Below, in pieces: positions 1 through 13,545 of a stretch of 64,000 nt of DNA. The notes beneath the pieces are model-generated. The model was not told the origin of the DNA. It made no database searches and saw only the letters and a program-made list of their open reading frames with translations. Position 1 is the first letter of the stretch; every line of letters begins with the position of its first letter. Source of the DNA: Mycteria americana (taxonomy: Eukaryota > Chordata > Aves > Ciconiiformes > Ciconiidae); the NCBI RefSeq assembly GCF_035582795.1, contig NC_134366.1, positions 31,357,661 through 31,421,660 on the forward strand, in the 5' to 3' direction. Position numbers and translations under genes: made by a program.

Positions 1-2663
1 AATCTGCTCACTCACCCTTTGGATGCATGGGGAATAAATAAATGTGGCCTTCATAGAACTCATGCTGATACCTACCTAGTTGTGCTTTTGGTGCAATAAT
101 GCATTGAAACTTCTTTCATGGTCAGTACTGTGGCCTTAATTTCAGTAATGCTGTTGAGAGCCTGTTCCTAACCATAGCTGCAACTTTTAACTGCAAGCTG
201 GTGACTAGCCTTGGAAAAACCTGAATGACTCTGGATGTGTAGACAGATGGAGACAGGTAAAAGCTGCTCTGCCTGTGGCCTGAACTGAATGGATTTCAGG
301 CTCTTCTGCTTGATAGCTTCAGCCTTGTCAATGGTGTGGAACAATGACATGCTCGCTGTCCACCTTGGAGGTAAATTGTGCAGTCTTGGAGTAGAGGCAG
401 AGAAACTGTCATGTGTCAGTGCCGGTGGTCTGTAATGTGGGCTTGCCTTCCTTCAGGACAGCAAGTGGTTGTGAACATTACTAGAAGAGCAGACTAATAG
501 GTGATTTGTACGCATGTGAAAACATTCGTTGCTTCAGTACAGTGACACTAAGCATGGGCTATAAGTGGTAATAAGAGACCCATAACTATAGTTTGTGTCA
601 ATTAAGGATCTAAGTTCTGGTACAGGCTGATACAGCAAGGTCCTAGTACTTGCGAGTAGCGCTCACTAGCTTTGTTGTGATGTATTTTAAAATGTACTAA
701 CAGAATTTGAGCCACACACAAAACTATAGTGGTTCAGTTTCTCCAGATTTTCTGCGTGTTACACAGTTGGTATTAGTTGACCTCCCTGACCTGTTGACAG
801 TTACTGTTGTCGATGGGTTTCTGCTCTTTCACTGTATTGTGAGTCTTGAAAGCCTGGGTTTGCTGTATGGAGCAACCCTGGATACAGCAAGTGAGCTTCC
901 TTAGTTTGAACACCCAGCCAACATAGTTTTAGCTGGTCTTATGGGGTTTTGTGTTTGTTACTGTTTGGGGTTTTTCTCCACACACAAATATTTAACTTTC
1001 CAGTGAAAGCCCTGGGATAATCTTTGTAATACAGATAGTATTGGGGGTTATACCATTAGGGGTTGTACAGTGGATCGCATTTCGGTGTTTCCCCACCTAG
1101 TCAATTTAGGTCTTGTGGTAGTCATAGCTAGCTAGTTGTTTGGATCCTGGAGAGCAGGTGTCCTGTAAAATCGGCTTAGGTTGAATACAGGAGATCTTAG
1201 AGACCTGAAGTGTCTACATACAATCAGCTGGATTCAGCAGACCTGTATGATGGAATTGGCATCATACGGGGAATTTCCACCCGTTTATTTTAGAGAGCTG
1301 GCTTAATGTGGAGTTCACCTTCAGTGTTGTTTCCTAGCTACAGTTTTGTGCTGTGTGATGTGTTTGGTTTTTTGTTTGGGTTTTTTTTGTTGTTGTTTGG
1401 TTGTCTTGTATGTTTTGGTTGTTTTTTGTTTTTTTTTTTTAACAACTTTATTTCCAGATAATCTGAACTTAAAAAACCAGTATGTTGGTGTTGTACCTCT
1501 CTGCTTGTCAGCCAGTATGTGCTGTTGGATACAAGTTAGCTTTATATTATGTTACAGGTTGTCTATATTTTGGATTAGAAAACTGCAGTAACGGAGAATA
1601 TCTGGCATTATGGTCTGAATAAATCCTGTTTTAAGGCTAGCAGGAAAAAAAAAATCAAGATATTTGTCATTACTGTAGATACCAATATAAAATAACTTTT
1701 AAACCCGAACTGTTTTATTTGTATTGTCATTATAATTTGAATCACCTGTGTTCATTCACTGTCTAATACTTCATCATATATTTGTTGCTGCTGGGGAAAC
1801 GGATGACAGTGGCATGCAAATATTGTGGGTGGCTGCCATGCAGTCTTGTTGCACTGATCACATGCTTTTCATTCCAGAGCTGATAAATTTGTGACCAAGA
1901 TTTAAGGAGGGGGTTGAAAGTATATACTTACATAGTGCTCTGTATAACTGGTATGTAGGTGCACATCAGAAAATGTAAGTCTGAAAAGGTATCTTGCAAG
2001 AAAACAATAACTCTGACAATAACTTCAGAATCTCTGCAGATTGGCTAAAGATCACTTTGCGTAATACAGAAGTGGATGAGTGCAAAAAAAAAAAAAAGGG
2101 ACTTTCCTAAGTTCTTGATGTTTCTTGAGCAAGAATAGCAAGCTCTCAAGACTTTTTTTTTTGATAGAAATTGCTGCTTTTACATGAAAAAATGCTGAAG
2201 TTGGCATAACATTGCTCTTTTGTTGTAAATTTTCCTTTCTGTATATAAATCTGATAACATGAAGTGAAATTGCAAATTATGTCTATATCCCTTCATAGTA
2301 AAAGTCTTCATCAGTGACGAAGTGGTATTGACATGCTTTAATGAAGTTGTTACTTTGGTTAGCTTGTGAAAGATGGAATGACCACTATCTCACAGGACAC
2401 TTTTGTTGGCAAGCATTACATGTAAGCAAGCACATGTGAATGTAGTTCATCTGAAAGCAAGACTATGTATATAGAAGTAGACCTAGGTGAAGTATACAGT
2501 CACAGGCAATGTTTCTGAAGAAGTATTTTAGTTGCTATTGCTAGCAACTCTATAGTCTCTATATACACAGCAGAATTTCCAATTGAAGCCACGATTCTTG
2601 CTTTTTAGATAATTACCTGTAAAATCTTGATGCAAATCTAACAATTGTTTTTCTTTTTTGCAG
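1..2663 (+). other. TMEM106B: TMEM106B intron (partial)
   Basis: AT-rich sequence with several T or A runs (for example near 1381-1440 and 2084-2098). I searched by eye for the preceding TMEM106B luminal exons (the NITNNNYYSVEVEN-like and IIGPLDMKQ-like segments) and found none, so this reads as intron. The short ORFs here have no recognisable protein features. Confidence 0.8.
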
Positions 2664-2717
2664 TGATTTCTGTACTTTAGCATCTATCAAAGTGCATAAC
2701 ATAGTAGTGATGATGCA
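2664..2717 (+). CDS. TMEM106B: TMEM106B penultimate coding exon
   Basis: This 54-nt exon follows a pyrimidine tract and CAG acceptor (AG at 2662-2663) and is followed by GTAAGT at 2718. It starts with the last base of a split codon (Tyr in human), encodes 17 residues, [17 protein letters not shown], and ends with CA, the first two bases of a Gln codon completed by A at 3486. It contains the first of the two disulfide cysteines. In human this part belongs to the luminal fold that forms the core of TMEM106B fibrils. Confidence 0.95.
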
Positions 2718-3624
2718 GTAAGTATGGAAACTTCCTATTTGTTGGAAACAACTTTAAAAGCCATGTAATTCTCATTGAAATATTACTCAAATACTTAATA
2801 CTAGAGTCTGTGCATCATAGATAAAATGAAATCAGCTTGCTTTCTAGTGTAGTACCTTCATAGTTCTTGAAACTGAACTGTGTCTTTCGACAGGTTCTGG
2901 TAGCATAAAGACACTTGAACAGGCAGAACTGTTATTGCTGTATCTACTCTGCAGTTGGGCTGTAGCCATGAAGCTACTAAGGTCTCAAATACTTTGAAAT
3001 GAGTTTGTGTATCAGCCACTGTTCAAAAATTGCTGAGATCTTCATGATCTTGAAGTGGTTACAGGCTCCTGGTACTCTGCCAGAGTCCGCTTTTCGTGAC
3101 TGCATTTATGCAGTCACCCCTTATGGTGGGGTGTTTTTTTTGGGGGATGGGGGGTGAGAAGAGGTGTAGACCAGCCATGGCTGTAGCCTCTCTAATCGTT
3201 TGCTTTCTCCTTGCAAAGCAAGGTATTAATGAGTAAACCTCAGCTTTATCATCATCTTCAGGAAAAAAAGTCTGTGCTCAGGAAAGCAAATGTCTTTCAT
3301 GGAGAAAATCTGTAGTGGTAAACTAGTATTGTTTTATCTTTATTTAAAACCTTCTTAGTAATATTACATATTGTGTTCCAAAACCTTTTCCTTAAAAACC
3401 CTAGTAATGTAGAAACACTGATCTTTAGAGTAGGGAACTCAAGTCCCTTACAAAACAAATATCTCTTCTGTTTTGTCTTTTTAAGAGTGACAGTGACAAC
3501 CTCTTACTTTGGCCACTCTGAGCAAATATCCCAGGAGAGATACCAGTATGTGGACTGTGGAGGAAACACAACCTACCAGCTGGGCCAGTCAGAATATTTA
3601 AATGTACTTCAGCCTCCGCAATAA
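2664..3624 (+). CDS. TMEM106B: TMEM106B, 3' end: last two coding exons (partial gene)
   Basis: TMEM106B is a type II membrane protein of late endosomes and lysosomes that affects lysosome size, acidification and transport; in humans it modifies risk of frontotemporal lobar degeneration. Joining 2664-2717 to 3486-3624 gives about 64 C-terminal luminal residues nearly identical to the human protein as I remember it, including [31 protein letters not shown] and [14 protein letters not shown], then TAA at 3622-3624. The two cysteines of the human luminal disulfide (C214, C253) are both present, one per exon. The NTT sequon matches human N256, and the aspartate before the second cysteine (human D252) is kept. 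Differences include Gly at human Arg255 and Pro at Gln273. The upstream exons (cytosolic part, transmembrane helix, most of the luminal domain) lie left of position 1; I found none in 1-2660. The family is usually about 274 residues. Confidence 0.96.
3486..3624 (+). CDS. TMEM106B: TMEM106B terminal coding exon and stop
   Basis: The acceptor is TTTTTAAG with AG at 3484-3485. The first base completes the Gln codon from the previous exon. The next 45 codons run from [13 protein letters not shown] to YLNVLQPPQ, then TAA at 3622-3624. The open frame extends upstream of the acceptor to 3373, but that part is intron without similarity to the protein. The stop codon lies inside an AATAAA hexamer (3620-3625). 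Confidence 0.96.
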
Positions 3625-6600
3625 AAGCACCTGTTGGTTAGTGTGGAATGACTGCTGTTGATGCTTGCAGAGATCCTTTGAATAGGACTTGTACTACATG
3701 AAGGGGAGAGGATGTGCATGTAAAGCATAGCGAACGTGGTGACCTGTTCGCTTTAGATGCAAGGAGGGAAAAGGTGCAAAATGTATATAGATGCACTTGT
3801 TAAATGTTGTGTTTTCCCCTTCTGTTTTGCTTTCTATTACTGTAAGCACTTCTGTCAAGTTGTGTGGTGGGAGGGAGAGGGGGAATATCGGATTCTTGAA
3901 CTGAATTGGGACCTTTCCTTACAGTGTGGTACATCAACTTAGAGTAACTGTGTGTATGTCTGTGTTTAGATGAAATGTGTCACTAATGAGCATTTTAGAA
4001 AAATTGATACTCATAAATTTTAAGTTTATACTTCAGTTCTTGATATCTGACTATTGAAACTGGCAGTATTACCACTTAAGTAACAAGATTACTTTGAGGT
4101 ATCTGGGTGTGAAACTTCTGTTAGTAAACCAGTGGCGATAGTTCTTTATTTTGGGATTCTACTTTTCATTTGCTATACATGATTAAAGGTGACATGCAGT
4201 CTGTGAAAGCCAGGAAAGCTCTCTTGGATGACACTATACTTGAATGTGCAGCTTCTCGAATCTGGCATCTTTTCTTTCGTATTCCCTCCTGCTACCTCTG
4301 TGATGTTACGAGGAGAATGTATGTTGTTAGACTTAATGTTGGGTTTAAAAGGAAAACAAAAAACAACCCCCAGAATCATTACTGACAAAGGAATAATTCA
4401 AGACTGAAAATGAATGGGTAAAGACTTTGATGGTGTCATTCTACTTTGGTTTTTAGTAAACTTTTGAGTACAGCTATTAAAATCAAGATTGTGGAGTTGG
4501 AATTACGTGGGAAGCTGAGTATGGGTTTGGGCAGCCTGATGTAAATTTTCATAATTTTTATTGTTTTAATATACTGTGTATCTAAGCTACCTGTGTTAAT
4601 ATCTTGGGGTGTGTATACTTAGTGCGCAGGCTCAGTATGCAATGCAGTAGTTACCTGAATCTCCAGAGCACTCACAGTTCACATCAAAGTTATGTAAGGG
4701 AGAATAAAGCAATTCTTTCTGTAAGACTAAATGCTGATGTAATTATGAGACTGACTTATAACAAAGCTATTAAATTGTTTCAGTGGGATAGTTTGCACAA
4801 TGAGAATTTCCAGGGTTATTATCAAACATGGTGATGGTAAATTTTGGGTCCAAAGTTGCTTGACTCCTGAAGGCTGACTGTTCTAAGGGTTAGGTACAAA
4901 ACTTTTTATTAACTAGATTAGGGTAATTTTATTTCTAAATTAGATAAGATGCAGCTGTAAGAAGGTATTATTGAGACTGTTGCATTGTAATGAAAAATAC
5001 TTTTTTTTTTTTTTTTTTAAATAGATGTTGCGGTTTTTATGCTGCCCATCTCCTGGAAATAAGCTATATAAAATGAATTAGCAATAAAGACTATGGAAAA
5101 AGGCTGTTGAGTAACTTCTTGCAACTAACAATCTCTTACTCTACAGTACTTCAGTGAAGGTGTATGTCTATATTACTCTTTTCTTTATCAGCCTTTCTTA
5201 GGTGGACCTAATTGGGTGGGTGGGGGAAAGAATATTGATGATGGAAGACTGATTTAAAAGACATTAAGTAACCATACAAAAAGAACCCTCCTCAGTTTGA
5301 ATGCTATGAGCACTTATTCTGAATGTCTGTGAAAAATTTTTGAACCTAAACTGTCAGTTTCATATAATTGTTGGTGAGATGAAGATGTCAGCTTTTGGCT
5401 TTGGAGGACTTCTGGAACTGGAATAGTCAATTCTGATGACTTACTGTAGTTACATTCTGAAAATTATTCTTGAATCTGGGCACTTAAAAGTAAACATTCT
5501 TTATTACAGCTTACAATCATAAGGGAAACTAGTTCACAATTGACTCTAATCTTCCTAGAGTATAGATGAGGTTCAGTCCTGTGGCTGATAAAATGCATAC
5601 AGAAGCTTGTCTGATAGTCTGAAAATATATAGGTGATAACTAAAGACTAGGATAGTGGGGAGCTGGTTAGAAGCAGAGGGGTAAACTCTACTATGTTATC
5701 TGTTGTAGAAAGATTTGTTTATATTGGAGGGTAGGGAGAGAATTCTGATTTAAACCATATCAGATCTGAAGTCAGCTAGCAAGTGATATGGGTTTTTTCT
5801 TCCAGGCCAAAGTATTTGCACCTAGAGTGTTGGTTTTGTTTGGTTTGGGTTTGTTATGGCTTGGGGTTTTTTTGTTTGTTTTTAAGTGGAAAAAGAAGAA
5901 AACAGCTCTAGGCAGTTATTTATATCAATTTAAAACAAATTTTTCTTCAAAGGGTAAAAGGTAATTAAAATAACTGGAATGGCACAATGATAAAGTTATT
6001 TGGTGACAGTAGCGAATGCTGCTTGAACGAGTAGGGCAAGTATTACGCTGTTCATGCAGTGTTGAGACTCAAACTGACCTTTGAAAGTTTGGCAGACATG
6101 CTGAGCAAAAAACATACTTAAATCTGTGGACTTTACCTTGCATGAAATGCTTGGTATTGGCTAATTTAAAATAAAGAATTATGAGTGGAATTATTCTTTC
6201 CATGTTTGTGGCAGAAGGGGGAAGATACAACTCTAATTTTTAATGTCTGTCATTTGGGATATGTAATGGATGTAGACTTACTGAATGACTAAGAGTTCTC
6301 ACCTTAAAAAATAAAGGCTGGAGTAAAGATCCTATTGATGAATCCTCAAATTAAGTCAGTTACAGGAGAATCAAAAGCTTAAGGTTCCACATGTGCTAGT
6401 ATGTCCTTGCAAAACTGTCAGCCTACTACTAAACAAACAAGGCAAGATTTTGAACTTACCTGCTTATCTGAAGAGGTGTTATATTAAAATAAGTAGTTAA
6501 GACATCTGTTTGAATACTTAACTTAGGCTTGATTTTCTGTAGCTGAGCTTGGAAACATGTTAAGGGAGCAAAGGAAGTCAGTATTAACTCGTATGACTTT

Positions 6601-9368
6601 GCAAACAAGCTGTGAGAATAGATCCAAGTGACCTATAATTATTTCACATTTATTTTTGTCTTGATTAAAAAAAAAAAAAAGGCAAGCCTTTCAGTTCACT
6701 GTAAATCAGTAAGTACAAATTCTTTCCAGAAGGTCAACATGAAGAATCGTAATTTTTTTCTGGGTTGTTTTCCTGTGTGTAAGATTGGTTTCTGAAGGAT
6801 TTCTTCTAAAGTGATTCACGTTTCACTTGTAACTTCCCCATAATCTTCGAATGCTATCAAATACGTATATACTGGCATTGTAGTGTTGTGTTTCAAGGGA
6901 TTTATTTCTAGTATAATTCTTTTCACTTGAATTCTTTGTAGCAATTCCTGTACCAAAACCCGTTGCACTTTAAAATGGAAGCTCTGTTGGTTATTTCTTA
7001 AAACAGTGGTCCAGATGTTGCACTGTAATGGCACAATTGAAAAACAAAACTTGATGTATTCTGTGTAGAATAACTAAAATTTCAAACTTATAACTTAAGG
7101 TAAATTAATATGGAACACTTAAATGAGTAAAAATGTTGGCTATTTGGCCATTCTGACCTGGAGACCAAAATTATTTTGCATTTTAAATATGATGCTTTGA
7201 AAATAAATGAATGAATAAGGCTACCAAACAAACTCAAAAGATCTAACCATCAAATATCCATTTGGAGAGATTTGAAGGGAAGTGCTCTTACTAAAAGATG
7301 TAGCTACCTGACACTTTCTCTTGAATTCCTGGTGTGGGGAAAAGCCTGTAGAAGCTCATTCATAATTTCTTTACTCATCTTGATATTTAGGGGATAGTTG
7401 CTTAATTCTTAATCTTTTGTGAAGACAAGCATAACTATCTTTTTCCTGTGTGATATAGCTTTGAAGTTCTTAATGCACTTCTGATGTGTGCATGACCTTG
7501 ATACTAACAGTGTGGTGTTTTTATTTTACAACCTTATGTTGGCAGGCTTAAGTACATGCTTTAGTTGACTTCGCTCCAAATTGTCCTTTAAGTTCTGCAA
7601 GTGAATAAATTTTTTTCATAGTAGTACATTGCAACCATGAGTCTGGGCTTTTTAGTGTGTTGTGTACAGAACTAACCATTTAAGCACTGAAACTCTAAGT
7701 GCTTGGATTGAACTGTTAAGGTCTTTAACCATCTCACTGAAGTGTTGTGCCCTTACGATGGGAAGGATGGTGCTTGGAGTAGTATGAGAGAGATTTCTAG
7801 ATTCAGAAAATGTTAAAAGAAAAATAGTGTTATTTTTTATTCAGCATTTAAGCCTTCCTTTTTTTTTTTTGTTTGTTTGTGGTGGTGATGGGGGAGTTAG
7901 TTGTGGGTTTGCTTTTCTTCCCACCCCCTAAATCTGTAGTGGGACATCTGTTCCCAGACACCATCTTCTGAAATGGGTGACTTGTTTCAGAGTTGGGCAA
8001 CTACCTGAAGCTTAACATCAGTTGGACTGGACTTTGAGATTAGGAGATAAGTAAGACTAGCAGTAATACCTCTGAGGACTAAATTTTTTACTTGTCTGTC
8101 TAACAATGCCACAACCCTAGCAATGCTTCCAGGCTTATTGTCACTTCTGAAAGGTAAGGATAAGTAACGTAAGCGCAACCAATGTACTTCAGTAATGGAC
8201 TACTGCAACCAACAAAACATTTGTTAGTGTTGGCCCTGATCAGGCCAAAAAATCTAGATTTTTTTTTTTTTTTTTTGGCTTTGGAGGAGAGGAATAAAAC
8301 ACAACCAAAACATGTTGAAAACAGTAATTTGGGTATGGCAAAAACATCCAGTGTTTGTCTACTTCAGAAGCCATCTTCCTATTTTACCTTTAGCTGGGGA
8401 ACTCTGGTCATTACCAGAGGGGTAGTTTGGGGTAGTTTCGTCTGCTGCCCTACAGCTTTTGCCACATAAACCTGCTTGTCTGCCTGTAGACAGGCCTGTT
8501 GGACTGGAATGGTTGTCTGCAAGGAATCTGTACAATTAAAGTTAGTGTCAGGCCCTACGGTGCGGTATGAGACTGTTCAGTGGCAGTAACATGCTGATCC
8601 TCATGCTGTCCTCTTCCACCAGCCATCATAAGGTTCTTACAACCTGGATGCATACGTCTTGGGTACTGAAACTGCTTTTGCTTTGCATGGGCAGGGATGT
8701 TTAGTGCCAGACATGCAAGTATATTATGGTGCCTGAATATTTTGGGTCTTACTGTCAGTGATTTAGTTCTTTTTTTGTTTTGTTTAAGGAAGCAAACTTA
8801 ACCACTGTTAACATCCACTGTACAGAGTGTGCATATAATAGCTTGAGATATGTATAGAAATACTAATGAGTGATAACTATTTTTGTAACTTAAGAATTGT
8901 AAACTGTTGTTCTTGTAACTATGTAGCAAACAATCTATCAACTTAAGCATGATAAACACTCTAGAAGTCAAGGGGTATTTGGGAATGACTTGTAGGACAC
9001 AAGATATCTTAATGTAAGTTACCTGGGACAAAGGATCTTGTTATTAGAGGTTCAAAATCTGGAGTTAACTTCATTATGAATATATGTTTCTAGACAGGAT
9101 TGTTTGACTCAACGAATGATATTAAATTTTCTATTAAAAAAGCTTGGGTCATGTATCTTTTTTTTTTTTTTAAACTGACAATAATTCTCTCTCCTCCTTC
9201 CCTATCTCTCACAAGATTTCCCTGTATCTCCCCATACTTTTCCCACAAGCTTTCATGTATTTTTCAATGGTATGATTTCCATTTTTGTAACTATTGGCAT
9301 TCCATGATGTGAAAACTGCAATCTACTTTTTTTGATACTATGTTTTATTGTGTTAAGTCTGTAATAAA
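3625..9368 (+). other. TMEM106B: TMEM106B 3' UTR with alternative poly(A) signals; end uncertain
   Basis: AT-rich, non-coding and rich in T runs. Canonical AATAAA hexamers occur at 5083-5088, 6170-6175, 6310-6315 and 9363-9368; the last lies just before an LTR. The human transcript has a multi-kilobase 3' UTR, so a long UTR is plausible here. The sequence alone does not show which signal is used. If an early site such as 5083 is used, the remainder is intergenic. No protein-coding exon was recognised. Confidence 0.6.
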
Positions 9369-9379
9369 CTGGAGTATCT

Positions 9380-10002
9380 GAAAGCTAAGCACCATATGTG
9401 AGTGAATTACTGTTGTCTGACTGGACTACCGAAGTAACTGAGTTAAAAACCTCGGCTGCTGCGGTGGGCTCACCCCATCTAGCAGGTGAGCCCCTACCCA
9501 GTTGCTCATACGCTCTTCCCCCTGGTGGGACGGTGGAGAGAAGCAGGAGGACAAAAGCATGAAAACTCATGGGTCAGGATAAAGACAGTTTAATAGGGGA
9601 AGCAAAACTGTGCACAGGCAAAGCAAAATAAGGAATTTATTTCCTATCAGCAGACAAACACCATAACCCCGAATGTCCCGTCTTCCTCTTCCTTTCCCTG
9701 AGCTTTTATTGCTGAGCATGATCCCATATGGAATATCCCTTTGGTCAGCTGGGGGCATCTGTCCTGCCTGTCTCCCCTCCCAGCTTCTTGACCACCCCCA
9801 GCCTAGTCACTGCTGGCTTGGGCAGAGTCGGGGGGAGGAAGAGGAGGAGGCAATGAAAAAGGAAACCTCTGTGCTGTATGTGCACTGCTCAGCATCAGCA
9901 AAAACACTGGTGTGTGAGCAACACTTTTAGCCACAAACCCAAAACACAGAACTAATGGGGTGCTATGAAGAAAATTAACTCCATCCCAGCCAGATTTGTA
10001 CA
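9380..10002 (-). mobile_element. ERV-type solo LTR, reverse orientation
   Basis: Read on the minus strand, this resembles the LTR at 14469-15064. It starts TGTACAAATCTGGCTGGGAT at 10002, has CAAAGGGATATTCCATATGG and a GCTGAGCAATAAAAGCTC stretch in place of a TATA box, and later contains CTATTAAACTGTCTTTATCC. The shared order of these blocks identifies the same LTR family or a close relative. The left edge is uncertain (about 9380-9430) because the end nearest there is diverged. I found no convincing target-site duplication and no internal retroviral genes nearby, so it is a solo LTR. Confidence 0.75.
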
Positions 10003-13000
10003 GCTATTTGCAAAGTTACTTTAAGGAACTGTTATTGCCTAAAAGCTTTAATCTTTAAAAGCTGGACAACAAAGAACAGGGCTTTGAAATGTTCATGATG
10101 TTCAAATGTTACATGTAGCCTTACACAGATGTTTTGGAACACCTTAGTGGGTTTTTTTTAAGGCTTCTCCTACAGAAACCTATTGTATATTCATGACTGC
10201 TACATTGTTTTTCTGGTATGGATAACTAATGGGGGTCTCTATGTAGGGGTTTTTTTAGCTGTTTTGTTTCAGCTTGTGGTTCTCTTTAAAAAAGCCTTTT
10301 TTTAAAAAACCCTGAGTTTAGATGGGAAAATAATTAGTCATGGTTGCTATTTTCATTTTCATATAGTCCTTTTTCCTTCCCAGGGTTGTCATAACCATTG
10401 TCCAAACTTTCCTATTTGGACAAGCCCTTTATTGAACACTCTAAATTGGAGAACAATAACTTTTAGGCAGTATTTTGCTATGTATAAATAAGAGCTTGAA
10501 GAGATGTAAAGAACTGCTGCTCTCTTGCTCTACCTGTCTGGGGACAGGTAGGCAAAATTGTCTTTAGCAGTGAAAGAGTTTTACTTGATCCAAATACTTC
10601 AAGCTACATGATTTGGATTCCTCTCCTGTTTTTTTTCCATTCAGAGCAGGTAGGGGAGTACAAAGGCGAATTCCTACCAGGCAAATTTCAAACTCCACCT
10701 TGTCCAGCTGGAGAGTGTGAAGAGGATTAAAAGGGAATACACTGACAGATAGGAATAGGTAAACAAATGCGAATTCGGGCAAATTTAAAGATCCAAAAAT
10801 TGTTATCCTGGAACACCCAAAGTAGATGTTCTTGAGATCTAACTGCTGAAAGATCTGACATCTTAAAATGGCCTAGATAAAATGGCCAAAGACCTGGCAA
10901 TGACAGAAGCTTCTGAAAGATTTTGGAAGTTTCCCTGGTTGGCTGTAGGTTGCTTTCCTTTTACTTCTCAAGATTTCATACAGCTTTCTCTATAACTGTG
11001 TAACTGAGCACATACTTTGGACATGCTTTTGTGCTAATACATTCACCTGAGAGGACTTTGGGTACACTAGTGATGAATGACACTAATTGCCTTTCAGTGT
11101 GAAGATGATGTCTATCTGGCAACTTAAGGAATACCAAATCACACATTTAATTCCGGTAGAAGTCTCTCGATGTCAGATGAGGTAAAGATCCCTCTAGGTT
11201 GTTTTTTTTTTTCTTCTCCTCTTTCAGGAATCCCTGCCTCTGAAGCCTGAGAGCTGAGATGCCTCACTCGTGTTTCCTGTGTATGTGTAGCAGGTGCCAC
11301 GGAGTTTAATGAGCTGTTATGGGCACTATGGAGCTGACACTGCTCCATAATGGAGCTGCTTTTTCATGAGCCACCGAATCGCCTAATACAGTAAAACTAG
11401 AACTTGATTAAGGAGCTTCGGCATCACTGTAATGTAACATTTCACTGACTGCGGTTATGGATATCTGAAAAGTAATGATGCATATAATGCTTGAGAGGTC
11501 TTTAGGAAGTAATACTTCTAGCAGCCCTAGCAATACTGTTGAGGTTGAGAAATGAATGCAATTTGCCTTTGACTTTTCTTCTGACAATCATACCACAAGA
11601 CTGTTGTTCTGGTACTGGTCAGAGGAGTGATATAAGTGTTACTTCAATAGATGATAATATCGAGAAAAATAGGTAAAGACCTGCTGACTGTTTTTCATGA
11701 GTTTTGGAGGCTTATATACTACTGGGATATATATATATAATTTCTTAAATGTTAAGTCTGTCTTAGTTTATGCTTTGGGAATGTTAGCAGCTGTCTGCAT
11801 GGGGATCCATTTAAGTGAATTCACCCACCATGAACTTGTGACCAAATTTTACATTCAGTGTGTTTAAACACGTTGACACAATCAGTGCAACTATTTCGCT
11901 TTCCATGCTGACACTAAATTTGTGAACTTTTCATTGAATATATGCTGAGAAATGTTAAAATAAGCCTTAGAAGTCCAAAATATTGCTGCAAAATATAAAT
12001 TCTAAAACTTGTACCATTTACAACCATTTTTGCTTGCGGCTAATCCTGGCCCAGAGATGGGGCAGAGTTGCTATTTCCATGCCACTTTAATGAGCTATGT
12101 GACCTGACATGCCTGACTTCCTTCTGAATGATTTACAGTCAGGAGATGATCCTGGCTACTTTGACATCTCTGCCACTCTGTGTGGCATGCCAGGGTCCAG
12201 CTCTTTGGTATTGGTGAATGTTCTTGGGGGTCAGGACTGAAGTATTGCCTTGTAGACTTTAGGAGGGCCAGCAGTGTTTGTGGAGGGGCCCAGCAGATTT
12301 AAGCCACTCTTTGATTTCTGGAAGGAAATTAAGCCGTTGTGTAGACACACCCAGTGTCCTGCTCTTGCAGATGGCTACCAAGCTTGCCTTTGGTTTGTTC
12401 TCACTAAAAATGCAAAATAGTAGGACAGAAGGAAGCTGAGACTTAGAAAAAAATAAAATGTGCTAATCTTATGTTGCATGCTGACAACTACACTGTTTGA
12501 TATGCTAATACTTGAAAAATCCTATTTAAACTGAAAGCTGGGCTTCTCAAACATGGGAGGGATTCAATTTCCTTCTCAAAAGAGCTGTAGAAATGCTGAA
12601 TACAACCCAAGGTTACTTAGTAACCTTCATGAGATCAGCTAAACCCAGGGGAAGGAGTATGCAGGGTCCTTTATTTAAAAAACAGAAAGAACCACCCCTG
12701 GCCCCTAAGACACCCCCCCTCCAAAAAAAAAAACCCCAAAAACCAAGAAACCACCACTATTGTTGCCAATTCATTTGTACATCTAACTGATTGCTACTTG
12801 CAGTGCAGTCTGAGGCACCCTAGTTTTTATTCTGGTGCTGTTTAATCCTTTTTTTGTAGGCTGAACGCTCACCTGCCGAGGCCGGCGTGCGCTGGTGCCT
12901 CCCCTCTGTAAGGGGTGCCGGGAGCCCGCGGCATGTGCCGGTGGCAACTGCCTCCTCCGCGAGGCGGGTGTAGTTCAGGTGATGCTTGAGGAGCTGAAGA

Positions 13001-13545
13001 GTGCTCCCTGAGGAAGGGAACCGGGTTCAAAGCGTGTTTCTGCTTCCCAGCCCTTCACCGCCCACCCCACCCCAGCATTTCAGCGCAACCAGAAGCAAAA
13101 ATAACCTTCCAGAAAAGAGCAGGGCTGTCCCGGTTGAACTGTTCGGTTGAAATGGAGTTTTAAGCTAATAAATCCAGTATATGACTTTCATTCTGAATGT
13201 GTGAAATATTCCCATTCAGAGGTCTATTTTGGATTTTGAAATGTAAGAGACCTGAGTATGTCTTAACTGAGTAGCAGCGAGAATACAGTGTTGATGCCGA
13301 GACATTTAATTCAGTGCAAGACTTGGAGCAACCCCTGTTTGTGTCTGTGCAGCCACTTAAGGCTTACCAAACTCAAAATCTGCTTTTCAGGTTTCAAATC
13401 TGTTTTCTTGCTCTTCTTGTGATGGCCTGGTAACCACAGCCTACTCTGACATTCAAGCTGAATTGTTTGGGGTTTTTTTTAATCCATTATTGCCCAGTTG
13501 TGCTCCTACTATGTTTGCTCTCTGCCTATGGTATACCAGCAGTGA
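10003..13545. other. Intergenic, no gene recognised
   Basis: Mostly AT-rich unique-looking sequence with A/T homopolymers. A small GC-rich, CpG-containing patch lies at about 12861-12975. The short ORFs have no recognisable domain. No RNA gene or intact mobile element was seen. Confidence 0.7.
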
